Shown here: in pieces, positions 42,546 through 51,591 of the stretch
Layout of the letters: each line of letters opens with the position of its first letter
Numbering within the stretch: position 1 is the stretch's first letter
NCBI GenBank assembly: GCA_020249505.1
Contig: JADCFN010000001.1
Coordinates: 1-64,000, forward strand
DNA: 64,000 nt
Reading direction: 5' to 3'
From: Roseomonas sp.
GTDB taxonomy: Bacteria > Pseudomonadota > Alphaproteobacteria > Acetobacterales > Acetobacteraceae
The notes under the pieces: model-generated
What the model was told of the DNA's origin: nothing
The model's input: the letters and a program-made list of their open reading frames with translations, nothing else
The model's database searches: none
Translations under genes and position numbers: made by a program

Positions 42546-43597
42546 GCCTACCGTCTCGCCTTGATCGGTTGCTGTCGCGCGCGGAGGAGCTGCGCCATAT
42601 GCTCTCCACCGCGCCGGGGGCGGATATTGGTGCGCTCAGCAAGGAATTGGCGGAGCTTGAGCCGCTCGTTGAAAAATACGCTGAATACCGTGCGGCTGAA
42701 CGGGCGCGTGATGAAGCCCAGGCCATGCTGGCGGACCCCGAAATGCGCGAATTGGCCGAAGCCGAATGGCTCACGCAAAAGGAACGCGTGCCTGCGCTGG
42801 AACATGAAATCCGCATCATGCTGCTGCCGCGCGACGCAGCAGATGAACGGAGCGCCATTCTGGAAATTCGCCCGGCAGCCGGCGGGGATGAGGCCGGGCT
42901 ATTCGCCGCTGAGTTATTCCGCGCCTATCAGCGCTATGCCGAAGGGCGCGGTTGGCGCTTTGAAGTGCTGGATTATGACGAAAACGAATTGGGCGGCATC
43001 AAGGGCGCAACCGCTGAGATCGCCGGGCGCGGGGTTTTCGCGCGGCTCAAATACGAAAGCGGTGTGCATCGCGTCCAGCGCGTACCCACCACTGAAACCC
43101 AGGGGCGCATCCATACCTCCACCGTCACGGTCGCCGTATTGCCGGAAGCCGAGGAAGTGGATGTGCAGATCGAAGACAAGGATCTGCGCATTGATACCTA
43201 TCGCGCCTCGGGCGCTGGTGGGCAGCATGTGAACAAGACCGATAGCGCAGTGCGCATCACCCATATGCCAAGCGGCATTGTGGTTGCGATGCAGGAAGAA
43301 AAAAGCCAGCACAAGAACCGCGCCAAGGCGATGAAGGTGCTGCGCGCCAGGCTTTATGAACAGCAGCGCAATGCCGCCGATCAGGCGCGTGCCGCGGACC
43401 GCCGCAGCCAGGTTGGCACGGGTGATCGGTCCGAACGGATCCGCACCTACAACTTCCCGCAAGGGCGCGTGACGGATCACCGCATCGGCCTCACGCTGCA
43501 TAAGATTGACCGCGTGATGCTGGGCGAATTTGACGATGTATTTGATGCGCTGATCGCCGAAGACCAGGCAGCGCGGCTCGCGGCAGAAGCGGCGTGA
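42542..43597 (+). CDS. prfA: Peptide chain release factor 1
   Basis: A 351-residue termination factor for UAA/UAG. The catalytic GGQ is at 226-228 ([16 protein letters not shown]), preceded by the [17 protein letters not shown] segment, with a helical N-terminal domain. It overlaps hisS by four bases and prmC by four (GTGA). PrmC, encoded next, methylates the glutamine of this GGQ. Confidence 0.97.
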   Translation: MSLPSRLDRLLSRAEELRHMLSTAPGADIGALSKELAELEPLVEKYAEYRAAERARDEAQAMLADPEMRELAEAEWLTQKERVPALEHEIRIMLLPRDAADERSAILEIRPAAGGDEAGLFAAELFRAYQRYAEGRGWRFEVLDYDENELGGIKGATAEIAGRGVFARLKYESGVHRVQRVPTTETQGRIHTSTVTVAVLPEAEEVDVQIEDKDLRIDTYRASGAGGQHVNKTDSAVRITHMPSGIVVAMQEEKSQHKNRAKAMKVLRARLYEQQRNAADQARAADRRSQVGTGDRSERIRTYNFPQGRVTDHRIGLTLHKIDRVMLGEFDDVFDALIAEDQAARLAAEAA

Positions 43598-44469
43598 GCG
43601 AAGCCGCCTGCGCCGACCCCGCCGGCACCATCGGCTTTTTTCTCTGTCAGGCCGGGCAAAGGCTGCGCGGTGCGGCGATTGAAGCGCCACGGCTGGAAGC
43701 GCGCCGGTTGCTCGCGCATGTATTGGGCACAACGGAAGAAGCGCTGTTGCGAGACCCGCGCGCGGCGGTGCCGGCAGATAAGGCTCAGCATTTCGCCGCC
43801 TTGCTTGCGCGGCGTGTGGCGCATGAACCCTTCGCCTATCTGACCGGGCGCGTTGGCTTCTGGACGCTTGATATGGAAGTTTCCTCCGCCACGCTCATAC
43901 CGCGCGCCGATAGCGAAACCCTGGTGGAAGCTGCGCTGGCGGCCTGCCCGGACAAGGGCGCGATGCTCAAGGTGCTGGACCTTGGCACTGGGACCGGGGC
44001 CTTGCTACTGGCGGTGCTGAGTGAATTCCCCGCTGCCAACGGCGTTGGCATTGACCTGAAGGCCGATGCTGCGGCTCTGGCTGCGCGCAATGCGGCGCGG
44101 CTGGGCTTGGCGGCAAGGGCGCGCTTCCTGGCTGGCGATTGGGCGGAGGCAGTCAGCCGCCGGTTCGACCTGATCCTCTGCAACCCGCCCTATATCGAAA
44201 GCGCGGCCATCCCATCGCTTATGCCGGAAGTGGCGCAGCACGAACCGGCCTCGGCGCTTGATGGCGGGGCGGATGGCTTGGCAGCCTATCGGCGCACCAT
44301 CGCCGATCTGCCGCGGCTTTTGGCGCCTCGGGGCTTGGCGGTGCTGGAATTGGGCGCGGGCCAGCAGGCGGCGGTGGAAGCCTTGGGCCGGGCAGCCGGC
44401 CTGACGCCCGAAGCCTGCTCAGCCGATCTCGGCGGGGTGCCGCGCGCCCTTGTGCTGCGGGCCGCGTGA
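43594..44469 (+). CDS. prmC: Release factor glutamine methyltransferase
   Basis: A 291-residue SAM methyltransferase that modifies the GGQ glutamine of release factors. Motif I is [16 protein letters not shown] (128-143) and the substrate-glutamine motif NPPY is at 197-200. The N-terminal helical domain and the [15 protein letters not shown] segment fit PrmC. GTG start at 43594 overlaps prfA. Confidence 0.96.
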   Translation: MSEAACADPAGTIGFFLCQAGQRLRGAAIEAPRLEARRLLAHVLGTTEEALLRDPRAAVPADKAQHFAALLARRVAHEPFAYLTGRVGFWTLDMEVSSATLIPRADSETLVEAALAACPDKGAMLKVLDLGTGTGALLLAVLSEFPAANGVGIDLKADAAALAARNAARLGLAARARFLAGDWAEAVSRRFDLILCNPPYIESAAIPSLMPEVAQHEPASALDGGADGLAAYRRTIADLPRLLAPRGLAVLELGAGQQAAVEALGRAAGLTPEACSADLGGVPRALVLRAA

Positions 44470-44688
44470 TTTTGCCCTTGGCGCGGCGGGGCTGAGGCGC
44501 TACAAGAATATTGCGGTGAGGGCAGGAAGTTCGATTCCCCTCCCTGATCCCGAAAAGCCTCAAGGGTATTTGCCCGGTCCTTTCGGCACCGTTTGGATGC
44601 AACAGACTCGGAATTCAGGACGTAACCCAGGGCCTTGGCCCGCTGCGCCCCGGAAATGCCGAATGCGGAATAGCGAAACGCGATACAG

Positions 44689-45174
44689 ATGAACATGAAG
44701 CGCATGCGCGGCCGGGGCGGTCACCGTCATGGTGGGGGCGGCCAGTTCCGTCATGGTGGCGGGGGTGGCGGCCAGGGTGGCGGTCAGCCGCTCAACCGCA
44801 ACCACGTTTTTGACTCGAACGGGCCGGATTTGCGGCTGCGCGGCACGGCGCAACAGCTTTTCGAAAAATACCTCCAGCTCGGGCGCGATGCGACCAGCGG
44901 CGGCGATCGCGTGATGGCGGAAGGCTATTTCCAGCATGCGGAGCATTACTTCCGCATCCTGAACGCGATGAACCAGGCCGCAGCGCAGCATCAGCAGCAA
45001 TATCAGCAGCGCCGCTATTCGCAGCAGGAAGGCCAGGAAGGGCCAGACGGCGGCGAGGCTGGCGATCAGCCGGAATATCGCGGTGAAGCGCAAACCATCA
45101 CGCCCGATTTGAATGAAAGCGGCGCGGAAGTGGTTGCCCCCGCACGGCCCGCACCGGCGCCCGAAGCAGCCTAA
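44689..45174 (+). CDS. DUF4167 domain-containing protein
   Basis: A 161-residue basic protein typically found after prmC in Alphaproteobacteria. It opens with a glycine/histidine/arginine-rich stretch (MKRMRGRGGHRHGGGGQF), then the DUF4167 core NRNHVFDSNGPDLRLRGTAQ followed by QLFEKYLQLGRDA and DRVMAEGYFQHAEHYFRILN. A glutamine-rich and acidic low-complexity tail follows. It looks RNA-binding, but the function is unknown. ATG 44689 or 44695; the ribosome site is weak. Confidence 0.85.
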   Translation: MNMKRMRGRGGHRHGGGGQFRHGGGGGGQGGGQPLNRNHVFDSNGPDLRLRGTAQQLFEKYLQLGRDATSGGDRVMAEGYFQHAEHYFRILNAMNQAAAQHQQQYQQRRYSQQEGQEGPDGGEAGDQPEYRGEAQTITPDLNESGAEVVAPARPAPAPEAA

Positions 45175-45228
45175 AGCGCCACTTGAACTGCCGCCCGGCG
45201 CGCGGTGCCGGGTTTTGGGGAAAAGATC

Positions 45229-46593
45229 ATGCCCGTGAACCCCGCCGATGGCGCCGTGCTCGGCGCGCTTTATGGCACGGATGCCATGCGCGCTGCCTTT
45301 GGCGAAGACGCCTATTTGCAAAAAATGCTGGATGTGGAAGCCGCCCTTGCGCGTGCGCAGGCAAGGCTTGGGATCATCCCAGCCGAGGCCGCAGCGACCA
45401 TCACGCGCGTCGCGCGGGTGGAGGCTTTGGACCGTGCCGCCATGGCCGCCGCCACACGCAATACGGGCTACCCCGTGGTGGGCCTGGTCAATCAGCTTTC
45501 CAAACTCGCCGGGGAAGATGCCGGGCGCTGGACCCATTGGGGTGCCACCACGCAAGACATCATGGATAGCGCCCTTGTTTTGCAAATCCGTGATGGCCTT
45601 TCGCTGATTGAAGAGGATTTGCGCGCGACCATTGCGGGGTTTGCGACACTCGCGGCACAGCATCGCGCGACGGTGATGGCTGGGCGGACGCATTTGCAGC
45701 ACGCCTTGCCAGTGACCTTCGGCTATAAGGTCGCGGTTTGGGTCAATCCGCTGATCACGGCCTTGGAAAGGCTGGAACAGCTTCGCCCGCGTGTGCTGCG
45801 GCTTGGCTTCGGCGGTGCGGCTGGGACGCTGGCTTCCCTTGGTGATCAGGGCCTGCCGGTGGCGCGCGAATTGGCGCAGGAACTTGGCCTGATCGAAGCC
45901 GATATCCCCTGGCATGTGGCGCGCGATGGTGTGGCGGAAGTGGCCTGCTGGCTTGGCGTGCTGTGTGGCAGCCTTTCCAAGATCGGCACGGATGTGATGC
46001 TCCTGATGCAAACGGAATTGGCCGAAGTCGCCGAACCCCATGTGCCAAAGCGCGGCGGGTCTTCCACCATGCCGCAAAAGCGCAACCCGATTGCTTGCGA
46101 ATATATCCTGGCGCAGGCGCGTGGCGTGCATGCGCTGGTGCCGCAAATGCTCTCGGCCATGGCGCATGATCTGGAACGCGGCACCGGCCCCTGGCAGGCG
46201 GAAGCACTCGCACTGCCGCAAGCCTTCCTGCTGACCCATGGCGCGGTGGCGCAGGCGCGGTTTTTGTCCGAGGGGCTGCAAGTGGATGCGGCGCGCATGC
46301 GCGCCAATCTGGATGCAACCCATGGCATGATCATGGGTGAGGCCGTGATGATGCGCTTGGCCCCCATTCTGGGCCGTGGCGAAGCTCACCATAAGGTGAA
46401 TGACGCCTGCGATGCGGTGCGGGCCGAGGGCATTACGCTGGCGGCGGCCTTGTCGCGCATTCCGACCATTGCGGCGCGGCTGGATGCGGCGGCGGTCGAG
46501 GCCATGACCGATCCGGCAAGCTATCTGGGCAGCGCTCATGCCTTCACGGACAGGGTGGTGGCGCGGGCAAGGGCGGTTCTGGCCGCGAAGTAG
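45229..46593 (+). CDS. Fumarase/aspartase-superfamily lyase (PcaB/adenylosuccinate lyase-like)
   Basis: A 454-residue lyase. The superfamily signature GGSSTMPQKRNPIACEY is clear, as are RWTHWGATTQDIMDSALVLQ (conserved T-H-W-G-A-T-T) and AGRTHLQHALPVTFGYKVAV. Sequence character is nearer 3-carboxy-cis,cis-muconate cycloisomerase-type enzymes than the usual PurB. Its place directly before purC nevertheless makes a purine role conceivable. ATG 45229 has GGGGAAAAG upstream. The function remains two-way ambiguous. Confidence 0.75.
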   Translation: MPVNPADGAVLGALYGTDAMRAAFGEDAYLQKMLDVEAALARAQARLGIIPAEAAATITRVARVEALDRAAMAAATRNTGYPVVGLVNQLSKLAGEDAGRWTHWGATTQDIMDSALVLQIRDGLSLIEEDLRATIAGFATLAAQHRATVMAGRTHLQHALPVTFGYKVAVWVNPLITALERLEQLRPRVLRLGFGGAAGTLASLGDQGLPVARELAQELGLIEADIPWHVARDGVAEVACWLGVLCGSLSKIGTDVMLLMQTELAEVAEPHVPKRGGSSTMPQKRNPIACEYILAQARGVHALVPQMLSAMAHDLERGTGPWQAEALALPQAFLLTHGAVAQARFLSEGLQVDAARMRANLDATHGMIMGEAVMMRLAPILGRGEAHHKVNDACDAVRAEGITLAAALSRIPTIAARLDAAAVEAMTDPASYLGSAHAFTDRVVARARAVLAAK

Positions 46594-46675
46594 CCCCTTG
46601 GGGCGGGGGCTGCTATACGTAGCGACTCTTCCCGAGAGCCGCCCAAGGCTGGTCGGGGCAAAGGATCGCTGACCC

Positions 46676-47440
46676 ATGGCTCGTCGCCGCCAACTTTATG
46701 AAGGTAAAGCAAAAATCCTGTTTGAGGGGCCGGAACCCGGCACCCTGGTGCAGTATTTCAAGGATGACGCCACCGCCTTCAACGCCAAGAAGAAGGGCAC
46801 CATCACCGGCAAGGGGGTGCTGAACAACCGCATCAGCGAATATCTGATGATGCGCCTGACCGAGATCGGCATCCCGACGCACTTCATCCGCCGGCTCAAT
46901 ATGCGTGAGCAATTGATCCGGGAGGTTGAGATCATCCCGCTTGAGGTGGTGGTGCGCAATGTCGCCGCCGGGTCACTTTCGCAGCGTTTGGGCATTCCGG
47001 AAGGCCAGCGCCTGCCGCGTTCCATCATTGAATATTATTTCAAGAATGATGCGCTGAATGACCCGATGGTGGCCGAAGAACACATCACCTGCTTCGGCTG
47101 GGCTTCGACGCATGATCTGGATGACATGATTGCGCTCACGCTGCGCATCAATGATTTCCTGACCGGGCTTTTGCTTGGCGTCGGCATTACGCTTGTGGAT
47201 TTCAAGCTGGAATTCGGCCGGCTTTGGGAAAATGAGGAAATGCGCATCGTGCTGGCCGATGAGATCAGCCCGGATAATTGCCGGCTTTGGGATGCCAAGA
47301 CTGGCGAGAAAATGGACAAGGACCGCTTCCGCCGAGACCTAGGTAAGGTCGAAGAAGGCTATCAGGAAGTGGCGCGGCGCTTGGGTATTCTGCCGGAAGC
47401 GGGTGTGCGCGACCTGAAGGGGCCGGAGGCTATTCAATGA
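46676..47440 (+). CDS. purC: SAICAR synthase
   Basis: A 254-residue enzyme of purine synthesis joining CAIR and aspartate. It opens [20 protein letters not shown], has [20 protein letters not shown] and the [20 protein letters not shown] signature, then [10 protein letters not shown]. Length is standard. Overlaps purS by four bases, as in many proteobacteria. Confidence 0.97.
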   Translation: MARRRQLYEGKAKILFEGPEPGTLVQYFKDDATAFNAKKKGTITGKGVLNNRISEYLMMRLTEIGIPTHFIRRLNMREQLIREVEIIPLEVVVRNVAAGSLSQRLGIPEGQRLPRSIIEYYFKNDALNDPMVAEEHITCFGWASTHDLDDMIALTLRINDFLTGLLLGVGITLVDFKLEFGRLWENEEMRIVLADEISPDNCRLWDAKTGEKMDKDRFRRDLGKVEEGYQEVARRLGILPEAGVRDLKGPEAIQ

Positions 47441-47676
47441 AAGCCCGCGTTTACGTGATGCCCAAGGCGGGCGTTTTGGACCCTCAGGGCAAGGCCATTG
47501 GCCATGCTTTGGAAGGCTTGGGCTTTGGTGGTGTGCGCGATGTGCGCGCCGGCAAGGTGATTGAACTCGATTTGGCTGAGGCTGATCCCGCGCAGGCCAA
47601 GCAGATCGCCGAGGATATGGCGCGCAAACTGCTCGCCAATACGGTGATCGAAAGCTTCCGGGTGGAGATCATCTGA
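47437..47676 (+). CDS. purS: Phosphoribosylformylglycinamidine synthase subunit PurS
   Basis: A 79-residue small subunit of the split FGAM synthase. Typical segments are [20 protein letters not shown] and [14 protein letters not shown], with the C-terminal [13 protein letters not shown]. It bridges PurL and PurQ. Overlaps purC; a tiny membrane gene starts one base after its stop, which separates it from purQ. Confidence 0.95.
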   Translation: MKARVYVMPKAGVLDPQGKAIGHALEGLGFGGVRDVRAGKVIELDLAEADPAQAKQIAEDMARKLLANTVIESFRVEII

Positions 47677-47677
47677 G

Positions 47678-47896
47678 GTGGTCAAGGCCAGCCTGATTGC
47701 GATGCTGGTGCTCACTGTGCTGATCGCCATGGGGCTGCGCTGGCGCGAACAACGCGCGCCTGCGGTGGCGCGCGGCAATATGGTGGCGCGCGGCAAGCGG
47801 ACGATCAATCGCTGGGTGACGGCGGCGGCGCTCGCCGCGCTGGTGACAATGGTATTCATGGGCGGGCTGCATTGGCTACGCCTGATCAGGACCTGA
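47678..47896 (+). CDS. Small two-helix membrane protein inserted in the purine operon
   Basis: A 72-residue protein, GTG start at 47678 one base after purS. Two hydrophobic helices ([16 protein letters not shown] and [18 protein letters not shown]) flank a basic loop ([20 protein letters not shown]). I recognise no family. The frame lies between purS and purQ with no room for another gene, and the composition is strongly membrane-like, which supports it being real. It ends six bases before the purQ ATG. Confidence 0.6.
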   Translation: MVKASLIAMLVLTVLIAMGLRWREQRAPAVARGNMVARGKRTINRWVTAAALAALVTMVFMGGLHWLRLIRT

Positions 47897-47901
47897 AGGC
47901 C

Positions 47902-48600
47902 ATGAAGGCTGCCATCATTGTATTCCCCGGCACGAACCGTGAGCGCGATATGCGCCTCGCCCTAAAGCGCGCCTCTGGCCACGAGCCAGCCATGCTGTTT
48001 CACCGCGAAGCGGCGCTGCCGAAAGGGCTTGATCTGGTGGTGCTGCCGGGTGGTTTTTCCTATGGCGATTATCTGCGCTGCGGGGCCATGGCGGCGCAAT
48101 CGCCCATCATGCGCGCGGTGAAGGATTTTGCTGCAGGCGGCGGGCATGTGCTTGGCGTGTGCAATGGTTTTCAGATCATGATTGAAGCCGGGCTTTTGCC
48201 GGGTGGTTTGCTGCGCAATGCCACGCTCCGGTTTCTGTCCATGGATTGCCGCTTGCGGGTGGAACGTGCCGGCACGGCCTTTACCGCGCATTGGCAGCAG
48301 GGCGATTGCTTCCGCGCCCCCATGGCGCATGGCGATGGCAATTACTTCGCCGATGATGCCACGCTTGATCGCCTGGAAGATGAAGGGCTGGTTGCCTTCC
48401 GCTATGTGGATGAGGCCAGCGCCGCAACGGCGGCCGCCAATCGCAATGGCAGCGCGCGCAATATTGCGGGCATTCTCTCCCCCAATCTCCGCGTCTGCGG
48501 GCTGATGCCGCATCCGGAAGATTTGGTGGACCCACTCATGGGCGGCGTGGATGGCCTGCCCATGTTCCGAAGCCTGGCCGAGCGGCTGGTCGCCGCTTAA
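47902..48600 (+). CDS. purQ: Phosphoribosylformylglycinamidine synthase glutaminase subunit PurQ
   Basis: A 232-residue class I glutamine amidotransferase feeding ammonia to FGAM synthase. The nucleophile is Cys87 (GVCNGFQIM), completed by His204 and Glu206 (LMPHPEDLV). It starts [17 protein letters not shown], as in the family; the extension to 47872 is rejected. GAAGG precedes the ATG. purL is not in the window. Confidence 0.96.
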   Translation: MKAAIIVFPGTNRERDMRLALKRASGHEPAMLFHREAALPKGLDLVVLPGGFSYGDYLRCGAMAAQSPIMRAVKDFAAGGGHVLGVCNGFQIMIEAGLLPGGLLRNATLRFLSMDCRLRVERAGTAFTAHWQQGDCFRAPMAHGDGNYFADDATLDRLEDEGLVAFRYVDEASAATAAANRNGSARNIAGILSPNLRVCGLMPHPEDLVDPLMGGVDGLPMFRSLAERLVAA

Positions 48601-48606
48601 ACGGTT

Positions 48607-48984
48607 TTACGCCTCAACCTGCTTTGTAGCGCGGCGGAGTGCAGCACAAAGCCGCGAGAAGCTCAGCCAGAAAGAACCATGTTCGGGCGCGCGTTCCGGG
48701 TGCTGGCCGAAGGCTGGCTCTCCACGTCGAAGCAGCGGCAGGCGCGCTTCAAAGCGCCCGCGCATGTTTTCCAGAAAGGCCGAGCTGGACGCCATGTAAA
48801 GCTCCAGCATTTCCGCGGCCAATTCCAGCTCCACCCGCGCATTGCCTTCGGTGGTGAAGCGCTTCAGCGCGCGACTGTCTTCGGCCAGTGCCAAGTGAAT
48901 GCGATGCAAATCCTGCAAATGCGCCGCAACACGCTGGCGGCATTCACGGGCTGACTCATCCGATCCGGTGCCTGTTGGTTCCAT
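48607..48984 (-). CDS. Hypothetical protein
   Basis: A 125-residue soluble, mostly helical protein that I do not recognise (AAHLQDLHRIHLALAEDSRA, VELELAAEMLELYMASSSAF). It has ATG 48984 with a good GGGAGG ribosome site. It converges on purQ, six bases away. The ribosome site and consistent codon use support expression; function unknown. Confidence 0.65.
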   Translation of the reverse strand: MEPTGTGSDESARECRQRVAAHLQDLHRIHLALAEDSRALKRFTTEGNARVELELAAEMLELYMASSSAFLENMRGRFEARLPLLRRGEPAFGQHPERAPEHGSFWLSFSRLCAALRRATKQVEA

Positions 48985-49048
48985 TGGGGACCTCCCAATG
49001 AAAGCATAGGTTGGAGAGCTTAAATTTCCGTCAAATTGCAGCAGGGCA

Positions 49049-49555
49049 TCAAGTGGGGCCCTGACGCCTGATCAAAAAACGTGGCCAAGGACCGGCACCC
49101 CAGGGCCGCGGTAGATTATTTGCGATGAAGGTGACCAGAAACAAGGTTGCAAGGCCCGGTACGAGCGGTGCCAGCATGAAGCCAAAATCCGCATTTTCCG
49201 CGAAAACCACAACTGGGTTGGCACCCGCAGGTGAATGGATGCAACGCGCCAGAGCCATGGCAGCGAGCGCCAGGCCCACCGCCAGCGCAAGCCAAAAGGC
49301 GATCGGCCCACCAAGGCTGGCATGGCCGATGCGGCAGATGATACCGATAGTGGTTGAGAGCAGATGCCCGCCGAAAAAGGAACGCGGCTGGGCCATGATA
49401 CCGCGTGGCATACCCAACAGAATCACACATGAACCGCCAAGTGAAGGAAGTAACCATGGGTGTTCGGTAAAGGACAGCGCCGCATGCGTGGCCAGAAGTG
49501 CCATAACCGTTGCTATGACTTGCACAAGAAGGCGGCTTGGTGGCGGCGGTTTCAT
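49049..49555 (-). CDS. HPP-family integral membrane protein
   Basis: A 168-residue protein with four or more membrane helices. Family features are PWLLPSLGGSCVILLGMPRG, MAQPRSFFGGHLLSTTIGII and CIHSPAGANPVVVF (the HPP-type loop, here with HSPAG). HPP proteins have been linked to nitrite and other anion transport in plastids and bacteria. ATG 49555. It is preceded by 160 bases that could hold its promoter. Confidence 0.8.
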   Translation of the reverse strand: MKPPPPSRLLVQVIATVMALLATHAALSFTEHPWLLPSLGGSCVILLGMPRGIMAQPRSFFGGHLLSTTIGIICRIGHASLGGPIAFWLALAVGLALAAMALARCIHSPAGANPVVVFAENADFGFMLAPLVPGLATLFLVTFIANNLPRPWGAGPWPRFLIRRQGPT

Positions 49556-49714
49556 CGCTAAGGACCCAACAAGGCTTGGTTAGCTGCCGATCGCGCGGAC
49601 GTTGCTTCTATTTCCGACGAGGAATACGCAACGGACGGGAGATAGCGATTTGATGCGTCACTGCGCGCAGAATATTGAGCGGTGCGAAATGTATCTTCGC
49701 GGGGTTCACCACGT

Positions 49715-50185
49715 TTATCCATCAAGCCGCCCGCACGCAGCCTCCTTTGTGCCGGCCGCCGGCGACAATTGGCCCGCATTGCCTAGCCCAGTGGGCGGCA
49801 TGCCGGAATAGATTGATTCATCTTGCCCATCCCTGATCACATAGGTTTCGTGCCAGATCCCGACATCACCCCGCGCATCCCGTGCGGCGCGATTGAATGT
49901 GGCCCAGGCTGGTGCATGGAGCTTCTCTCGATTTTGCGCATAGGCTTCCAGCGCTTGAAAACTTCGCCAATATTGCACTAAGGCGAAAAGCCCAAGCTGC
50001 GTGAAGCCAAGAAAACCGTGCTCCGGGCCAAGGGCCGAAACTTCGCGCAACATGCGCGGCATGGCGGAGGCCACGGGATACCAGCGATGGATTTTCCAGG
50101 GCTTGTTGACGCGCATGCCAATCAGAAAGACCACGAAATCGCCTTCGATGCGCGCTGTCATGCGGGCGGGGATGACGCCTGCCAT
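49715..50185 (-). CDS. DUF4188 family protein
   Basis: A 156-residue protein of the ferredoxin-like, monooxygenase-related group. Recognisable parts are [60 protein letters not shown] and [10 protein letters not shown]. Function unknown; relatives are described as putative haem-type or oxime dehydratase-like proteins. ATG 50185 has a strong GGAGGC upstream. Confidence 0.78.
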   Translation of the reverse strand: MAGVIPARMTARIEGDFVVFLIGMRVNKPWKIHRWYPVASAMPRMLREVSALGPEHGFLGFTQLGLFALVQYWRSFQALEAYAQNREKLHAPAWATFNRAARDARGDVGIWHETYVIRDGQDESIYSGMPPTGLGNAGQLSPAAGTKEAACGRLDG

Positions 50186-50217
50186 GGAATGCCTCCGTTA
50201 CCTGTTTGGGCGTGTTT

Positions 50218-50814
50218 CTAAAACCTGATCCGTGCCCTGCGAAGTGCTACCAGATCCTCGGCGCTATCCACATCGCGCTTGGGCGGTAATAGCGCCACGC
50301 GATGGCTTCGGAAATTGGCCAAGGTATCAGCCAGCGCATGGCGGCTGGACCAGCGCACCCGCGCGAAGGGCCGATGCGGGCGGCGTGGACCAAAACCGAC
50401 CAGCCAATAGCCACCATCCAGCGCCGGGCCGAATACCGCATCCGCCCGCCCGAGCGCGCGAAACCCGGCGGCAATATCGGCAGGGCCGAGCCCTGGAATA
50501 TCACTGCCGATCAGAATGGCGCGCGGGTAGCGGGCAAGCGCCTTTTCCATCCGTCGCCCCAAATCGCCGGAAACCTGCGCCATGCGCGGCGTACCGGGCG
50601 GCGCCAGGCGCGCCCAATCCGCCCGCGCCCCGCGCGGCGTGATGGCCAGCACGGTGTGCCAACGCCTATCTCGTGCAATAGGCCAGGCGGTTGCCGCCAG
50701 CATCGCTCGGTAAAAACGCAAGGCACCGCGCGCGCCGATACCTGCTGCCAGGCGCCGCTTCACCGCGCCAAGGCGCGGCGCGCGGGCGAAGATGATCACA
50801 ACGGGGCGGCGCAT
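50218..50814 (-). CDS. TIGR04282-type (DUF2064) glycosyltransferase
   Basis: A 198-residue GT-A fold protein resembling the arsenosugar-biosynthesis-associated glycosyltransferase family. Features are IIFARAPRLGAVKRRLAAGI at the N-terminus, RAILIGSDIPGLGPADIAAG and FGPALDGGYWLVGFGP. It is paired with a TIGR04283-type glycosyltransferase just upstream (18 bases), as usual. The start is uncertain: ATG 50814 is used, though GAGGTG lies directly against it. Confidence 0.82.
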   Translation of the reverse strand: MRRPVVIIFARAPRLGAVKRRLAAGIGARGALRFYRAMLAATAWPIARDRRWHTVLAITPRGARADWARLAPPGTPRMAQVSGDLGRRMEKALARYPRAILIGSDIPGLGPADIAAGFRALGRADAVFGPALDGGYWLVGFGPRRPHRPFARVRWSSRHALADTLANFRSHRVALLPPKRDVDSAEDLVALRRARIRF

Positions 50815-50831
50815 CACCTCAGCAAAGCCGA

Positions 50832-51518
50832 TCAGCGCCGGCGCGCATAGATGCGCGCAATGCGCTCGGGCGAAACGCCCGCGAACCAGAGCGAGAGGCA
50901 GAAAAGGTTCCGCGCTGAGCGCGCATACCAGCCATCGCGCCGCCACTTCTCGGCCGAGGTGATGAAGGCCGCCGGCAAAGCCACCAGATTTCGTCGGCCG
51001 ATGCGGCGGATCAGCGCGACATCTTCCATCAGCGGGATGGGCTCATAGCCACCTAGCGCCTCATAGAAATCACGCGCGATCAGCAGGCCCTGATCGCCAT
51101 AGGGCAGGCCAAGCCAGCGGCAGCGCCAGGCGACCATGGCCTCCAGGCGCCGTGCCTCGGGCGCGGCATCATCAAGCTCGAAACGGAAATGGGCGGCTTT
51201 GGTCGCGTTCTTGGGCTGCGCGATGAAGTTCGCCACTGCTTCCTGCCAGCCAGCGCCGGGGCGCGTATCGGCATGGATCGACAGCAACCAGGGCTGGGTT
51301 GCGGCCTCGGCCGCCGCGCGCAATTGCGGGCCGCGGCCGCGCGGCGCCTTGATCACCCGCGCGCCGGCGGCTTGCGCGAGCGCCGCTGTGCCATCGCTGC
51401 TGCCGCCATCGGCAATGATGATTTCCGCAACCGCGCCGCGCAACGCTGCGAGTGTGGCCGGCAGGCAGGCAGCGGCGTTCAGCGTGGGGATGATGGCGGA
51501 GACAGGCAAACCACTCAT
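50832..51518 (-). CDS. TIGR04283-type family 2 glycosyltransferase
   Basis: A 228-residue GT2 enzyme. It begins VSAIIPTLNAAACLPATLAA, has AEIIIADGGSSDGT and the DxD-like LSIHADTRPGAGW, and a C-terminal hydrophobic tail (NLFCLSLWFAGVSPERIARI). The family is associated with arsenosugar pathways, but no arsenic gene (arsM, arsS) is nearby, so the true sugar and acceptor are unknown. ATG 51518 has no good ribosome site. The putative SOS box begins three bases upstream of the ATG. Confidence 0.85.
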   Translation of the reverse strand: MSGLPVSAIIPTLNAAACLPATLAALRGAVAEIIIADGGSSDGTAALAQAAGARVIKAPRGRGPQLRAAAEAATQPWLLSIHADTRPGAGWQEAVANFIAQPKNATKAAHFRFELDDAAPEARRLEAMVAWRCRWLGLPYGDQGLLIARDFYEALGGYEPIPLMEDVALIRRIGRRNLVALPAAFITSAEKWRRDGWYARSARNLFCLSLWFAGVSPERIARIYARRR

Positions 51519-51520
51519 TT

Positions 51521-51535
51521 GTTCTTATTTTGTTC
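51521..51535. promoter_or_regulatory. Putative LexA (SOS) box, GTTC-N7-GTTC
   Basis: GTTC (51521-51524), seven bases, then GTTC (51532-51535) exactly matches the alphaproteobacterial LexA-binding pattern. It lies in the 73-base gap between the divergent glycosyltransferase and radical SAM genes and touches a TTGACC -35-like box (51536-51541) facing the radical SAM gene. A third GTTC is at 51551. Chance occurrence in the genome is possible, but the placement is apt. Confidence 0.55.
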
Positions 51536-51591
51536 TTGACCTGTGACGCCGTTCTTGGCAGGGTGGGGGCGATTGGAAAGGGAATTGTTCC

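Noticed and set aside
44519-44552. GTTCGATTCC resembling a tRNA T-loop
   Set aside because: Stem bases do not pair and there is no cloverleaf upstream.
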